A stretch of DNA of 64,000 nucleotides from Acholoe squamosa (GCA_949317995.1 OX439052.1:38379932-38443931), one strand, 5' to 3'; positions 1 to 11,739 are shown, counted from the first letter of the stretch. Notes: generated from the letters alone by a model not told the origin. Program-made: numbers and translations.

Positions 1-771
1 ATGGATTGACCACCTATGATATATTGAGTAATTATCAGTGTATAACAATGCACTGAAGTACCCCTGTATGATTGGTTTTCATCATGGCCAACTGTTCATT
101 TCACCAGAAATCTCTTACTTTGGTTGCAAATTCTGAACATTGAAAATGCTCACATGTATCATATATTAATTATAGACATATTCACATATCATTGCTAAAT
201 GATGGCATAAACCAAAGTACAGAAATGTTAGATACTTTCAGTTTAGGACTCATTTCCCCAGGCATACCAATTTCACCATGAGACAACCACCATTTCACCT
301 TGAGCCGTCCACCGCTTACAGAGTAACTTATACCTTTAACTGAATAAAAACCATTGAATATATAGAATTACATCATGAGATTCATGGCCATTGTAGTTTG
401 GGATAGGATTTCTCACTGGATAATGCTATAATTCATACATTTCAACCTTCACTGTAATACTACTGTTAGTACTATGTAGAGGAACTATTTGATACTTAGA
501 GTGTGATAATAAAGTTAAGGAATGGTTTTATTATAGTCCATATTGAAGGTCTATTGTAGCACAGCTAAAACAAAGCCTCTTTAATGTGGGGTTGTTAATA
601 CAGCTTCTATTTTGATGAGATTTACAATAGCCATGGGCTTAAAATTTTCTCCAATTTTCCTCGTAATTGAGTCACTATAAAACGTACATTTTTATTATGA
701 TACTGTAGGTTTAATGACACCATTCTATTGCATATTTATAGAAGACACTTATTCTTTTTCTAAATGATAGT
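1..771. other. AT-rich non-coding stretch
   Basis: No open frame of note, repeat or RNA gene was recognised here. It ends at the TTAA site of the MITE that follows. Confidence 0.5.
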
Positions 772-994
772 TTAACCCTTTAAGGGCAGAGCGAAAATTG
801 TTGCCCTGGCCATGGGGACGGCCTCTGAAAAAAGTATAGTTCCTAGAGGACGAGCCTATTTTCAATTCCTATACTAATCCTATATAACTGGCATCGACTA
901 CAGTCGACGCTAGGCCTGCCATGGTGTCGACTATAGTGGATGCTAGGCCTACCATGGTGTCGACTATAGTCGATGCTAGCCCTCAATGGGTTAA
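772..994. mobile_element. TTAA-flanked MITE
   Basis: The element is bounded by TTAA on both sides. It has short inverted ends, CCCTTTAAGGGC at the left and GCCCTCAATGGG at the right. The left end is shared with the elements at 4862 and 60247. TTAA targets are typical of piggyBac-type transposition; no transposase is encoded. The right half is made of a 33-bp tandem repeat. Confidence 0.6.
895..980. repeat. 33-bp tandem repeat, about 2.6 units
   Basis: Units start with CGACTA at 895, 928 and 961, giving an exact 33-bp period. Each contains GTCGACTATAGT-like and GCTAGGCCT blocks and is CpG-richer than its surroundings. It lies inside the TTAA-flanked MITE. Confidence 0.75.
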
Positions 995-1356
995 TAAAAA
1001 TAGCTTTGTCAAAAGGGTGGTAAAAAGTGGATGCCTCATGGTGCAAGGTGGTCGCCTGAAGGTGAAAATGGACTAGCTGAGATGTTCATAGAAATTGTGA
1101 AAATCAAGAAATAGAGTGTACATATGGATTTGGGAAATGTAACTGGTCAAAAATCCCGAATAATCGTCATTCATTTAGTACCTTAGGGATGCCTAAGGAG
1201 CTGTTAGACTGTTAGAGATATCAGCTACTACAAATCCATTTTTGAAAACCTACACAGGAACGGCCTTCTTTAGGTTAATCTACCCTGTACATTTATCAAC
1301 TGATAGGACATATGAAAGAGCCAGACAAAACATTGTGTCTTTTTAAAATGATTGAG
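995..1356. other. non-coding stretch
   Basis: Nothing recognised beyond AT-rich single-copy-looking sequence. Confidence 0.4.
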
Positions 1357-1621
1357 TATCACAGTGCCCTGTTTAAGTGCCAGGTATTTGAATGAGCACC
1401 GGTTTCATATAAACGCCGGAGGGGATGGTGGTTTAACCCTTTCACCCCTGGATTTCCGTTACTCTATGGGATTTGCATGCAAATCCTGCTTTATGGGGTG
1501 GAAGGGGTTAAATTTGAAATTTGAATGATAAACTATGTGTTGAATAAACCCCGGTCTTGTATGTGTGCTGGGGATAGAGGGTTCTATAAGCGCCTGGGTG
1601 CTTAAACAGGGCATTGCAGTA
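1357..1621. mobile_element. inverted-repeat MITE with a nested small element
   Basis: The ends are inverted copies of a 20-bp block: CAGTGCCCTGTTTAAGTGCC at the left and the complement of CTGCAATGCCCTGTTTAAGC at the right. A second, smaller TTAA-bounded hairpin lies inside it (1433-1511). No coding capacity. Confidence 0.55.
1433..1511. mobile_element. 79-bp TTAA-bounded hairpin element
   Basis: TTAACCCTTTCACCCC at the left mirrors GGGGTGGAAGGGGTTAA at the right, with a palindromic ATTTGCATGCAAAT centre. The TTAA edges match the other TTAA elements of this window, but the interior differs. It sits inside the larger MITE at 1357-1621. Confidence 0.5.
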
Positions 1622-2739
1622 CTTGCTTTTCTCTGGTGATTGGTTGCTTACACATGCCGCACGTGAAAACATGTAACATCATTTATTTCCCTCGCCTAGA
1701 GCTACAAAATTCTACTGCTCTATGCCATGCCTCTGCAATTCTTTCGATGCAATTGAAAAGGCCCTTGGACCATGTTGCTCAAATGTCAAAACTGGCACCT
1801 CCACCATATTCGAGACATTGCGCCTAATTAGTAGGTGCACTTTAATGGAAATGCAATTTGACGGGTGGTACATTTCCACTTTGAATGCTCTAATGTAGTG
1901 TGCCAGGTTTTTTCACATTTTGATATAACCTTGATCTCACCATAAGGACTGCTACTGGAGAGAAGAGAAAGTGGATGGGTTCTTGAGATCTGCAATAAAA
2001 TACATAAAATGTCATGGGTAAGGATTGCCAAGCACATTTGAAAAGATGCAGCAATACAATTTCCCTAAGGAATTTATTACAGATTATTCAATGACACTTT
2101 ATCAAAGGCCTACTCATTTCAAGGATACAAAGAGTTTGTATTTGCTGTCTTAAATGTCTTTCTTTTCGATTTGTCCAAGGCCACAGTAACTTCTTGATTA
2201 ATAACTTGTTTCCTAGGGTTTGTAATTTGCTATGGTCGGCTGTTATTATTTGAGCAATTTGGTATCTCCCTTTTTGTGTGTGTCCTTTGTTGTGGTTTTA
2301 GTCTTCCTTGGACACTTTTTATTTTCAACATACAATAGTGTGGCCCGTTAAGGTATCCAGGCAGTTATAAATTTCCGTACCTCTGTAGCCCCAGCCTCGG
2401 CCAGCGTCTATTGATACCAGTTCAATAGCCTGGGGTCAGCTCGAGCTATACTGAACTGGATGTGTATTCCAGTTTAATGTTATTTATTTACCCTTTGATC
2501 TAGATAAGAATCTCATTGAACCTGGGAGTGTATTCACTCTTCACCTGATGTTAGGTGAAACTTACCCGTATAGCCTGTGCTGGGAGAACTAGCTCGCCAC
2601 CTTGGCAACAATGATGACTCAGATGAAGGGATGCGGCCAGCCCTACTGTGGGAAGGGCTGGAGAGGGCAAGCCTGCTTTGGCCCGGCCCCATATTTGAGG
2701 AAGGCTGATGATGATGATTTTAAAGCCGCCACCCCAAAC
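1622..2739. other. non-coding stretch with a small GC-rich patch
   Basis: Mostly unrecognised. About 2600-2760 is GC-richer and holds a 61-codon frame, but there is no recognisable product, and the sequence just downstream recurs at 15.2 kb, so I treat it as repeat-associated. Confidence 0.4.
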
Positions 2740-2890
2740 GTCTACAGCGGAAATGGGCTGGAAAATCTGAGACAGGCACTTATTTAAATACTTTTTTTAG
2801 TGCTTAACATTGCTTTCAATACACCTGTACCACAGTGCTTATTTAAGCACAGTGCTTATTTGAGATCCCGGTGCTTAAGCGGCCCATTAT
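2740..2890. repeat. dispersed repeat, copy 1 (partner near 15150-15310)
   Basis: The segment around the T-run, followed by GATTAACATTTCAATACCCCTGTACC-like sequence (here GCTTAACATTGCTTTCAATACACC), recurs near 15.2 kb in the same orientation, each followed by a short inverted GCTTATT/AAGCAC motif and GGCCCATTA. Family not identified. Confidence 0.45.
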
Positions 2891-3005
2891 TTTAACTGTA
2901 AGTCACAAAACTGAGCATGTAGCCCTCATAATAAACATATGATACACTAAGACAAAGCTACTGAGTCTACTTGCCAGAACTATAGATTGCTGGTATGAGG
3001 GACAT

Positions 3006-3257
3006 TAATCTGGAAGGCATTTCTCAAGATGGTATGACTAGACCCCTTCAAATCTTAGTGGGATCCCTCATTCTAATGTCAATACAGTCTGTATCTAGTG
3101 GTCACTAATGATTGCACTGCAAAGACTGTCCTCCCAAATCCTATCAGTTACTTTATTAAATGCTAATCGTACGGAGCAGTCGCAGTGCATTACTAATTTT
3201 TAGGGTTTCAAATCATAGTGTCTGTGTCATACCATCCTGAGAAATGCCCTCTGGAGG
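3006..3257. mobile_element. MITE family with GGCATTTCTCAAGATGGTATG ends, copy 1
   Basis: About 30-bp inverted ends: AAGGCATTTCTCAAGATGG on the left and the complement of a near-identical block on the right (CATACCATCCTGAGAAATGCC), followed inward by matching TTTGAAACCC-type sequence. Related copies lie at about 36644-36915 and 55683-56633, with a fragment near 34455. Confidence 0.65.
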
Positions 3258-3808
3258 AGGCATCATAATTATAGGCCTTCAACAAATTTACAGCCTGTCT
3301 GGAGCAGAATTCATACCTCATTACCAAAGCTAAGAGCCATTCATAAAGGCTTTGGGCTTACTAATTTCACTCTAAAGACAATAACAATGCAATGCCTGTC
3401 CTAGCTAAATAAAGCACACCTATCACTATGCAAGCCTGTTTTATCAAATACCATATCGGTTTACCCTTATATAGAGAGGCAGATCCCATAACTCCTCATC
3501 TAATAGACTCTGATTGTTATGAATGGGTGCCAGAGAACAAATATATACTATAATGCAGCAGTCTAGTTAGTGGTTTAATAGGACCATTGTTTTAGATTCT
3601 ACTCTAATAACTGACAATGGTTATATGAAGAACGGCACATACTTTTACATCAGGATCCCTTAATGATTGTTGATAGGGTTTATGATTAGTTCAGTAATGC
3701 TATTAGATCCAGATATATTTAAGATTTGGAACGGCTGCATCAGCTTAAATTGTACTACTATAGGCTACATCTAGAGTTGTTTCAAATACCATGAAACCAT
3801 GCCTTCAA
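3258..3808. other. non-coding stretch
   Basis: Nothing recognised. Confidence 0.4.
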
Positions 3809-4322
3809 CCCAGTGGGCAAAGAACGTTGCATCAACATTGACAACCCGCTGATATTGTGTTGATGATGTTGATCAATCTGTCTTCAACATCTTTTCAATG
3901 ATTCCATTTCAATGTTGTCAACCAACACCATTTCAACTTCCAATCAACAGTTGACATATCAATGTTGAAATATTTTTCTCAATTCAATGTTGACTCAACA
4001 TTGGTTTGTCAATGTTGAATCAACAATATTGATTTCAATATTGATTCATTGTTGATTCAACATTGACATGTCAACAAAGAATGCCCTAACAAATATCAAT
4101 GTTGTTTCAACATCATATCAATGTTGTGTCAATGTGGAATCAACATAGAAATACAAACGTTGAATCAGCGCTGATGGTTAGATATTGAATCACAGTTGAT
4201 TTCACAGTTGATGTTGTGTCAACTTTCAAATTCAACTATATTTCAACCCTATATCAACCGTTGATATGTAAACATTGCAAACGTTGTTTCAACGCTGAAT
4301 CAATGTTGATGTGCCCAGTGGG
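3809..4322. mobile_element. CCCAGTGGGCA-ended element with internal TTGATG/CAACATTGA repeats
   Basis: The termini are CCCAGTGGGCA (3809-3819) and TGCCCAGTGGG (4312-4322). The 500-bp interior is a dense, imperfect mosaic of CAACATTGA and TTGATGTTG words on both strands, so it can fold in many registers. It has no coding capacity and is probably a non-autonomous DNA element; superfamily not determined. Confidence 0.6.
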
Positions 4323-4381
4323 AAGAAGCACTCCAGGTTTGTGAGCAAGCTATGATCCATAGGTTTCAGGAATCAGGAGTT

Positions 4382-4858
4382 TCTTAAAAGAAAAGACCAC
4401 CCTATTTTCATGTTGAGGTATTTTGATAGTCTTTGTGCAAACAAAGATTTTAGCATACTTAGTAAAATATACACCACTATAAGGGAGAGCAGCAGGATTT
4501 CCTGCTGAATTGTATGACATCACAATTGACCAATTTTATATGGAGGTTGTTGTAAAACATGGTCATAAATAGAAGTACACAACATTATGATATCATTTAG
4601 AAACCCACTCCTAAGTAATTCAGTGCCATTTATCAAAGAAAATGAACAACCATGGTAAAAGGAAAGATATGAAGAGCATTCCACTGTAGTCTAGCAGTGC
4701 TGTACAGTCACAGTTCTGCTGCATTTGGTCAATTGTGACGTTATACAATGCAGCAGAAAGGCCTGCTGCTCCCCCTTATAGTAGTGCATTTTAGGTAGGT
4801 ATGTCAAAATCTTGTTTATGAGCACAAAGACTATCAAAATAAATCCTTTCTTTTAATA
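4382..4858. mobile_element. long-inverted-repeat MITE
   Basis: The left half (TTAAAAGAAAAG..., TATTTTGATAGTCTTTGTGC, CTATAAGGG) is mirrored by the right half (CCCTTATAG, GCACAAAGACTATCAAAATA, CTTTCTTTTAA). The arms run for well over 100 bp with gaps. An inner pair GTCAATTGTGA/TCACAATTGAC continues the symmetry. It abuts the TTAA element at 4862. Confidence 0.6.
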
Positions 4859-4861
4859 GTG

Positions 4862-5122
4862 TTAACCCTTTAAGGGCCACTGATGCATTATTACATCAAG
4901 CCCGTTGGTCATCATGATGCGTCAATGAAGTGCTGGCGAGACTGCTCGCCAGCACTTCATTGAAGCATCATACCAATCCTCTGGGAGTATATGTATCAAC
5001 CCCTTAGGAACGGCATGATGCTCCAATCAAGTGATGGTGAGCAGTCTTGCCAGCACTTCATTAGTGCAACATGACGACCAGTGAGCATGACGCATTAATG
5101 CATCAGCAGCCTTTGAAGGGTG
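4862..5122. mobile_element. TTAA-type MITE rich in GATGCATTAATGCATC, copy 1
   Basis: It starts TTAACCCTTTAAGGGC and ends in a decayed mirror, CCTTTGAAGGG. It contains a perfect hairpin, AATGAAGTGCTGGCGAG / CTCGCCAGCACTTCATT, around 4925-4963, and subterminal TGATGCATTA/TAATGCATCA words. The same structure recurs at 9829-10084 and 60247-60468. Confidence 0.7.
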
Positions 5123-6000
5123 ATTTAGCATTGTTAAGAAATGACCTACTCAAATGGTCCTCATTCCTAACTGAATTCTATATGAAAGAAAACCCTCATG
5201 TAAGCCGCATTCTGACTTCTCCTCTAATATGTATCAAGGGCTTGAAAAGGTCCAAACCATTAGTTATATATGCGGGGCTTACGGTGGCTCTCAAGAAATG
5301 CTACTAGATCCAAATATATTATTTAAAGATTTGGATAGCATTAATAAGTGGAAAGCATTCTGAAGTTAAAGGAGTTCTGAAATGGCGACATTGCCACAGT
5401 GCACCTCTAATAAATGTCATTTTAGAGACATACGAGGCAGTTCAAGATTTCTGAAAGACATCCGTTATTTTCTTTTATAAGATAATTATGAGCACAATGG
5501 CTACATTGTAAATCGATTTTGTAAATAGCCTGGTATGTACTGTGCATATGACTTGGCAGTACAGTTAGGCATAGGCCTATTTATAAGGTGTGTGTAAAAT
5601 ATGAAATATCTGGGTGATACATTACAAGCAAAAATATGCTTCACCAAGCAGTGTTTTGATAGATGTCCAAAACCATAAATCAGGTGCCTCTTACAAGTAA
5701 TTAATTAACCTACATAATTAATCCCAGGCACCTGACCTGGAAAGCTGGATACAACTCTATGGTGCCATGACTCTCATGTCCAAACTATGGATCAAGATGG
5801 CAAGAAAGGGATGTTATTTTATGTAAATGATAACTCCCCATATAGATAATGTTACAAGGTCGATCGCCACACCCCCAGTGGCATAACATGTCTCCATCCA
5901 CACTGCAGCCTCATTTTGGGTGCAGTTGAACATTCAAATGTTCATTTTTATTTATCAAATCCTTATCAAACATAAGATAAATACAGAACTGAACTCCCTT
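5123..6000. other. non-coding stretch
   Basis: Nothing recognised. Confidence 0.4.
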
Positions 6001-6094
6001 GCATATATTGTCACTGATACCCCCCTCGGAACACTGCTGGCGAAGCCCTCGGGGAGACAGCCTCCCTCAGGCTGGATCAGTGACAATGTACATG
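6001..6094. repeat. hairpin with GC-rich loop
   Basis: GCATATATTGTCACTGAT at 6001 pairs with ATCAGTGACAATGTACATGC at 6075-6094; the 55-nt loop is C/G-rich with its own short CCTCGGG/CCCTCAGG pairing. One of five compact hairpins of this general design in the window. Confidence 0.55.
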
Positions 6095-6120
6095 CCATGG
6101 TCATTTAGCTCTGTGTATAT

Positions 6121-6411
6121 GCCCTCGTTTCTGGTCCTTTCTTTTCATGTAGCTATAACTTGTCCCTTTTGTTGCTCACAAGTGGTCATTCATGTATGGT
6201 GCTAAAAAAGGGGGATTTGAGTAGTTATCTAGTTGGAAGAAGTCAGTCAGTATAATATACTATAGAGTGTGTGACATAAGTAGGTACCTGATAGTGCAGC
6301 TTTTTCTTTTTTAAACAAGGCAGGTGACTTTTCAGACTAATGTGGTGAGTCCAGGTTGAATGGTGCAGCAGAGCGTGACTTCTTTTGAAAAGAGGGTACC
6401 TACTGACAGCT
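6121..6411. repeat. dispersed repeat, copy 1 (partner 51516-51801)
   Basis: About 290 bp with strong similarity in the same orientation to 51516-51801: shared blocks include CCTTTCTTTTCATGTA, TTGCTCACAAGTGGTCATTC, AGAAGTCAGTCAGTATA and TAGGTACCTGATAGTGCAGC. No coding capacity and no obvious termini. Confidence 0.7.
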
Positions 6412-8635
6412 CTTTTTACCATAGGAGCAACATGCTCCAGGCTACATATGTATCGACCCCACACTGCAACAAGGAAATAGTTTTTGTTATGCCATGTGCT
6501 TTCTGTATGCAGAATATAATTTAATTTATAAGATTTCTAATACAATTTACAATCAACACATACGGGCTGATTTTACCATCAACACATTCATTTAGATTTC
6601 AACTCGCACCTCTAGATGTCTGCATCTGTCTTAGTTCAAACAGGCCAGACCTTACTTGAACTTGGAGCGAGGCCAGTCTTTTCAGTCTTTGACAGTCTCC
6701 TGAGAAACCATGGGTGAGGAGTTTGAAGCCTGTTATTTCTCAAACACTATGAGTGGACCATATAAACTCTGGAATATTAAACTGTAGTGTCTGACTTTTT
6801 TAGGCTGATTTACCTCAATGGTGTTTAGTGTAGCATCAACCACCAGTTGACTAGGCTTTAATGCAAGGCGTTTCTGAAGATACTATGATTATACAGAGAT
6901 TGTACAGTGTGTAGTGTCTCTTGCCATATTGAGATCAAACCACATGCTTACATATATTTAGCACAAGCAGGGTAGGGAATGTCCGCTAAGTCCCATGCAG
7001 GTATAACTGTAGAATTGACCACTGATCGCTATGGCCAGATTGTAATATAGTACTACAGGATGCTTCCGATACTAATGGAACATCTCAGGTCATAGCATGT
7101 TAAGAAAAACCCTCCTGGTATGATTAAAACCATAAAGTCTGCAGTATCTGATCTGCAAAGTAGAGGAGGTTCAACAGAACTACTATTTCAACATTGACTG
7201 TTTTCTGGCCAGGACGCAATCTGTCTTTTATCCTAATCATGAGGACTTCATTTAGATAGGCTTAACCTGCAGGGCCCCTAGATTCTGAAGAATAGTCATT
7301 TTACAGGAAAAAGTCTGCAGGTCATAGTATTATTCATTTGTGATTTTTTTTTATCAATCTGTTTAAGTTATTTCTTTAGGGAATGTAAAATTAGAAAGCA
7401 GCTATGGACAATTCGTGGTAATATATATTTATCTTCTGTCTTCTCTAAGCCATAGAACAAACCAGTTGCTGTGAATGTACGCTACATGATTCATGTTTTG
7501 TACCCATATGTTGTAGAGCATACGTGTGGTTTATTCATTGATTATTGCATGGGTTCTCAGTTTGTTACATTATTAGCATGTCAATTTTAGTACTTCATTA
7601 AATACTTTAATTATTTCACTTCTCATTTTACTACTTAATCCAATATCTACCTTTGGAAAGCTCTCCCACATATATATTCCTACATAAACTATAGTTAAAT
7701 TACTACCAAAAATAAGGGTAGTCACACAGAAGCGTACAAGATCATTTGGTACTTCTTCACCTGTAGTGACTTATCAAATGACATTTTCTCCCCCTTTTTG
7801 GTGAGTTAATTGAACCTACCTGTAGAGAAGCCATGCGATTTCCTTTCCCCCTCCAGGCCTTCCTGTCACTAAAAGTGGCTGACATGTCAAGTTATAATGC
7901 ATTAGTGTCAGGTCATGAACCCTCCTTCGCATCGGAGATCTTCAAATAGCCCTGAAGTACTGTTAATTATTAGCAGCAGCTGCATATGGGTGGTTCCTAT
8001 GAGACATGTCAGTATGGGTTGTATGATGGTTATAATTACAGTATCTCTATAAAAAGTAGAGGATTGCCGCTAATTAAATCATTGCAGGAGGGTTTAGTAG
8101 AACAGTCATGGTTCTGCAAGGGCCAGAACTGGATCTAGAATTCGGGTAGGAGAATGAAGCTATGTAAAATAATAGGGTCCGTCCGAGGGCCACCATATTG
8201 GTAGCCATTGCTTGACAGTAGGCTCAAAGCAGAGTGGGGACTTTGCAGTCAGCACCAAACCCAATGGGCTCAAAGCAGACAGGGGACTTCACTGAACCAT
8301 GATTTTCTACTCTTCTCCCCACAAACTCTGCATGGAGACTGACTCAAGTTGGCGCGCATGTAGTTATGGATTTGCGTTTATTATGGTATCATAGTTTGGA
8401 CTACTTGAAGGGTGGTGGCAGTGGTATATCTCCCAAGAAGATTCTTCCTATATCAGTTCCATGCAGTGGTAGTGGTTAGCAGACAAATCATTAATTTGAA
8501 TAATCCTAAAGCCTTTTACATCACAATGGATAACCTGCGTGCATTCAAATTGGTCATTAGGCAGGAATAGCCTGATTGATGTGTAATACTGTAACCAGAC
8601 AAACTGCATCCCCCTGTTACTGGCTCAGTCAACTG
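6412..8635. other. non-coding stretch
   Basis: AT-rich sequence. I found no reading frame, RNA gene or clear repeat boundary. Confidence 0.4.
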
Positions 8636-8856
8636 CACTGTAAAAATGAATGTTGAGTCTACCAGGGATCCTCATAAAACTAAACAGTGGACCATGCACT
8701 GTCATTATATAGCCTTGAACCAGTGTAGTTTTTACAAGAAGCCCCGTGTAGCAGTCCAATGGTACAGGTACACACATGTACAAGGAATCTCTGTGAAAAT
8801 AACGACAACTTTGTGACAAGGATTTCACTGTTATTTCAACGACATTTTTTACAGTG
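8636..8856. mobile_element. CACTGTAAAAA-ended MITE, copy 1
   Basis: The left end CACTGTAAAAAT is mirrored by ATTTTTTACAGTG. The interior carries the family words TCTACCAGGGATCCTC, AAGCCCC, and AAGGAATCTCTGTGAAAA. The same family occurs at 11491, 12086, 12346, 49985 and 54025, in both orientations. Confidence 0.7.
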
Positions 8857-9828
8857 TGTTCAATGATAGATGTCCATGCACATCGAGTTACTGTCCCTGG
8901 CAGAAATGGAAATTTGGGACGTAGTGGGGTGAAGTAGGCACTTTCAAAATCACTTCTCCACATAAAGATATTGGGGGTGCCCCCTGTTCCCTCTTTGCTC
9001 CCTCTGCAGTAGACTTAGCTGCAAATATATCTATCTATACCTAGTAAAACATATAAGAAAAGACAGAACATCAAAGTAATGATTCCTAAAATAGTAATTA
9101 AAGTAATATTTAGCATATGAAGAAGCTAATATGGTTTGGCATAGACATCTGGTAATTTATTAGCCCCAAAACTAAAATCCATTGCAGTCGCTCATTGTGT
9201 CAGCCATGATTCTGTCAATTGTAAATAAAAAAAAAAATCACCAAGGGCAGTGGATATACACTCTCAGCCACGATTGTAAATGGGCAATATTTACTGCGGT
9301 AGTACATACACTAGAACCCAAATCAGGTCATTGGGTGTGTACTACCATCAACTCTCCCTGTAGTCCCGAATAATAAGCAATCCACTGTAAAACTGGTGTG
9401 CTGGGCTGACAGTGTTTGCCTTTAGATGTCTATACGCTGTGACCTCTTAAATCTTTTAACGCTACATGATGGTCCGGCTTTAATAAAACACTGACACTGC
9501 ATTAATTTATTTTGCTCGTCCTCCCAGGATGCATGCTGACTGAATGTAGTGTTGCATGCTTGCTGCTTTTCTATGTAGACCCTATACTTGAATTTCTGAT
9601 GATGAAAGGGCGTTAAAACATTAGAATGCTATACCACTAGCTTCATGGCCCTCTCTCATCTGTTAGTATGGCACACCAAAAGATGTGGGGCTGGTCTTAA
9701 TGTCAGTTCTAATGATGAATGGAAGTCCAATTGTCATAAGGGGTCCCTAGCAAGTGCCTTTGATAGGGTTGGACTCTTGCATCATGAGAACCAAATGGCA
9801 AGGTGCGTTTTAGCATTGTGTTGCCTTG
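8857..9828. other. non-coding stretch
   Basis: Nothing recognised. Confidence 0.4.
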
Positions 9829-10084
9829 ATTAAAGGCCGCTGATGCAGGATTGCATCATGTCCATTGATCGTCATGATGCTCTAATGAAGTGCTGGCGAG
9901 ACTGCTCGCGACCACTTCATTGGAGCATCATGTTGACCGTACAGGGTTGATACATAAACCCCTGCAGGGTCGGCATGATGCCCCAATGATGTGCTGGTGA
10001 GCAGTCTCGCCATCACATCATGGGTGCATCATGGCGACCAATGAGCATGAAGCATTAATGTGTCAGCCGCCTTTAAATAGTTAA
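9829..10084. mobile_element. TTAA-type MITE, copy 2
   Basis: Same layout as 4862-5122: CTGATGCA...CATCATG words near the left end, the GAAGTGCTGGCGAG / CTCGC hairpin (arm slightly decayed), a central GGTTGATACAT block, GCATCATGGCGACCAATGAGC near the right end, and a terminal TTAA at 10081-10084. Confidence 0.7.
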
Positions 10085-10239
10085 TATGCAACTTTTAATT
10101 GGAAAATGATAATTACACTAATTAGAGGTTAAATAAGGGTTGACTAAATTCAACGAGTGCATCAATAACTCTTATCTAAGCACTTTATACCATGGTACAA
10201 ACCCTAAGTTTTTTACCTTAAATAAAGAAGAAATTCGAG

Positions 10240-10566
10240 TTGAGTCGACAGCGACGAGGAGGAAGCCATTCCGCCATATTGGATTCTTGTTTGTCAATAA
10301 GCTGTGCAGTCCGATTTACCCCATTTATAGAGCAATTTTGTGTCCTCCTGGTTTTCACAGAACAAAGAATAGACCTTCTTTATAATGTTACCAAGGTACA
10401 ATAGATGATTTGAAGCCTATATTCCCTCAAAATGGCCATAATCCAATCACTCTGTGTTCGCCGTCCGACAAGAAAGGTAGTACTTTGTCTATACACCAGA
10501 TAGCGGGACTGCAGCGCGACAGGGGAGGTTGACAGTAAGCCGGAGACGCCCAGCCCTCTGTCCGCT
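10240..10566. promoter_or_regulatory. CpG-richer patch, possible promoter of the exon candidate at 10567
   Basis: CpG dinucleotides cluster here (GTCGAC, GCGACG, TTCGCCGTCCGAC, GCGCGAC, GGAGACGCCC), in contrast to the CpG-poor flanks. It leads directly into an ATG followed by a signal-peptide-like frame. No TATA box was identified. A local match to the ATTGGATTCTT word of the modules at 31.4 and 50.7 kb occurs at about 10279. Confidence 0.3.
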
Positions 10567-10642
10567 ATGGTAAAGGATACAAGTCTACTCGCTGTCATAG
10601 TTTGTTTCGGTTTAGTGTCAACTACTGTTCATTCTAGCTGTG
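10567..10642 (+). CDS. candidate first exon encoding a signal peptide (hypothetical)
   Basis: ATG at 10567 opens a frame beginning MVKDTS followed by a hydrophobic run, LLAVIVCFGLVSTTV, and then HSSC: a basic start, a hydrophobic core and small residues before a plausible cleavage site, as in secretory signal peptides. The frame meets a stop just after the cysteine unless it is spliced at the GT that follows (TGTG|GTTAAT, a weak donor). It sits at the end of a CpG-rich patch, as a first exon would. I cannot identify downstream exons, and a chance frame of this size is possible. The product is unknown. Confidence 0.28.
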
Positions 10643-11490
10643 GTTAATTGCACGAGTTTTATCCTTAAACTTGAACGCAAAAATATGCAAATGACCAATA
10701 ACCATGGTATAATTTGGTAAGATCCCATCATACACTCCTGATGTCTGCTTTCAATTACTGCTTCCATGAATTAAGGTTATATTGGGAAGAGGATGACAGC
10801 AGACTACCGCTGCCAAGAGACTAATTTAATTAAAAAGCATCAAATGTCCATCAGGACCCTCACCCTTCATATATTGAGTATTAATCTTGAATGGGATGTC
10901 ATTTCATTGTACTCCCCACATCATATGACCATCCATTCATTTCTATGAGAAAGTAATATATTATTGAATGAGGAAGGAGTTTCTTTTAGTGTCAACTTCA
11001 ACTTGTCAGCCCTTGCATAGGCATTTCATTTTGACAACTTCAGATATCCCTGGCGTATCGTGCCACCTGCCGACCCCTAGGTGACTGGCTATGAAGCTGA
11101 CATTTAATAGATATTTTTTGTCAACATGGGCACCGACTCTTGTCTTTATATCTCTGAGTCTTTGCCAGGCCTGACAAGTCATTTGACAAATATTGCCTCG
11201 TTTATTTTCTGTTGCAAGATTTGAAAATTCCCTTTCTGTAGTGGTGTATTCTTCAAAGACAGTACATAAATTATTCTTCTCACTTCAAAATGTTGAAGCG
11301 AGATTTTAAAAATGGATGACCTGAATAGACAATCTCAAAAAGAAACTATCATACTCATCATAATTCCTGTGTGAAAATATTAACAATAAAAGATGCATTT
11401 GTCATAAGGGGTTTAATTGAAATGCACTTTTCACTTTGAAAAAAAGGAGAGCATTTTCTATCGGCTGTGGGTGCACTGTGCCTAGTTCTG
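10643..11490. other. non-coding stretch
   Basis: Nothing recognised. Confidence 0.4.
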
Positions 11491-11739
11491 CACTCTAAGA
11501 AATAACTGTTGAATCTACCAGGAATCCTAGTAAAACTGGAACAGTGAACCACTTTTCCTATAGACACTTTGTAATGCGCTTTTGCTTTGCATTGGGACAG
11601 TGTAGTTTCTACAAAGAAGCCCCAGATGGCAGTACAGGACACATTGTAGTACATGGAATCTTCGTGAAAGTATTGCTGATTGTCTTATACTAGAGTTGAC
11701 AGATATCCATCCTTATTTCAACAACATTTCTTTGTAGTG
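11491..11739. mobile_element. CACTGTAAAAA-ended MITE, copy 2
   Basis: Decayed ends CACTCTAAGAAAT and ATTTCTTTGTAGTG, with internal AACTGTTGAATCTACCAGGA, ACAGTGAACCAC and AAGCCCCAGATGGCAGTA. Same orientation as the copy at 8636. Confidence 0.65.

Noticed and set aside
2602-2787. 61-codon frame in a GC-rich patch
   Set aside because: No domain; overlaps a dispersed repeat.
4921-5100. Open frame 5071-5307 and similar frames at 9645 and 10140
   Set aside because: They overlap TTAA MITE copies or lie beside them without conserved protein sequence between copies.
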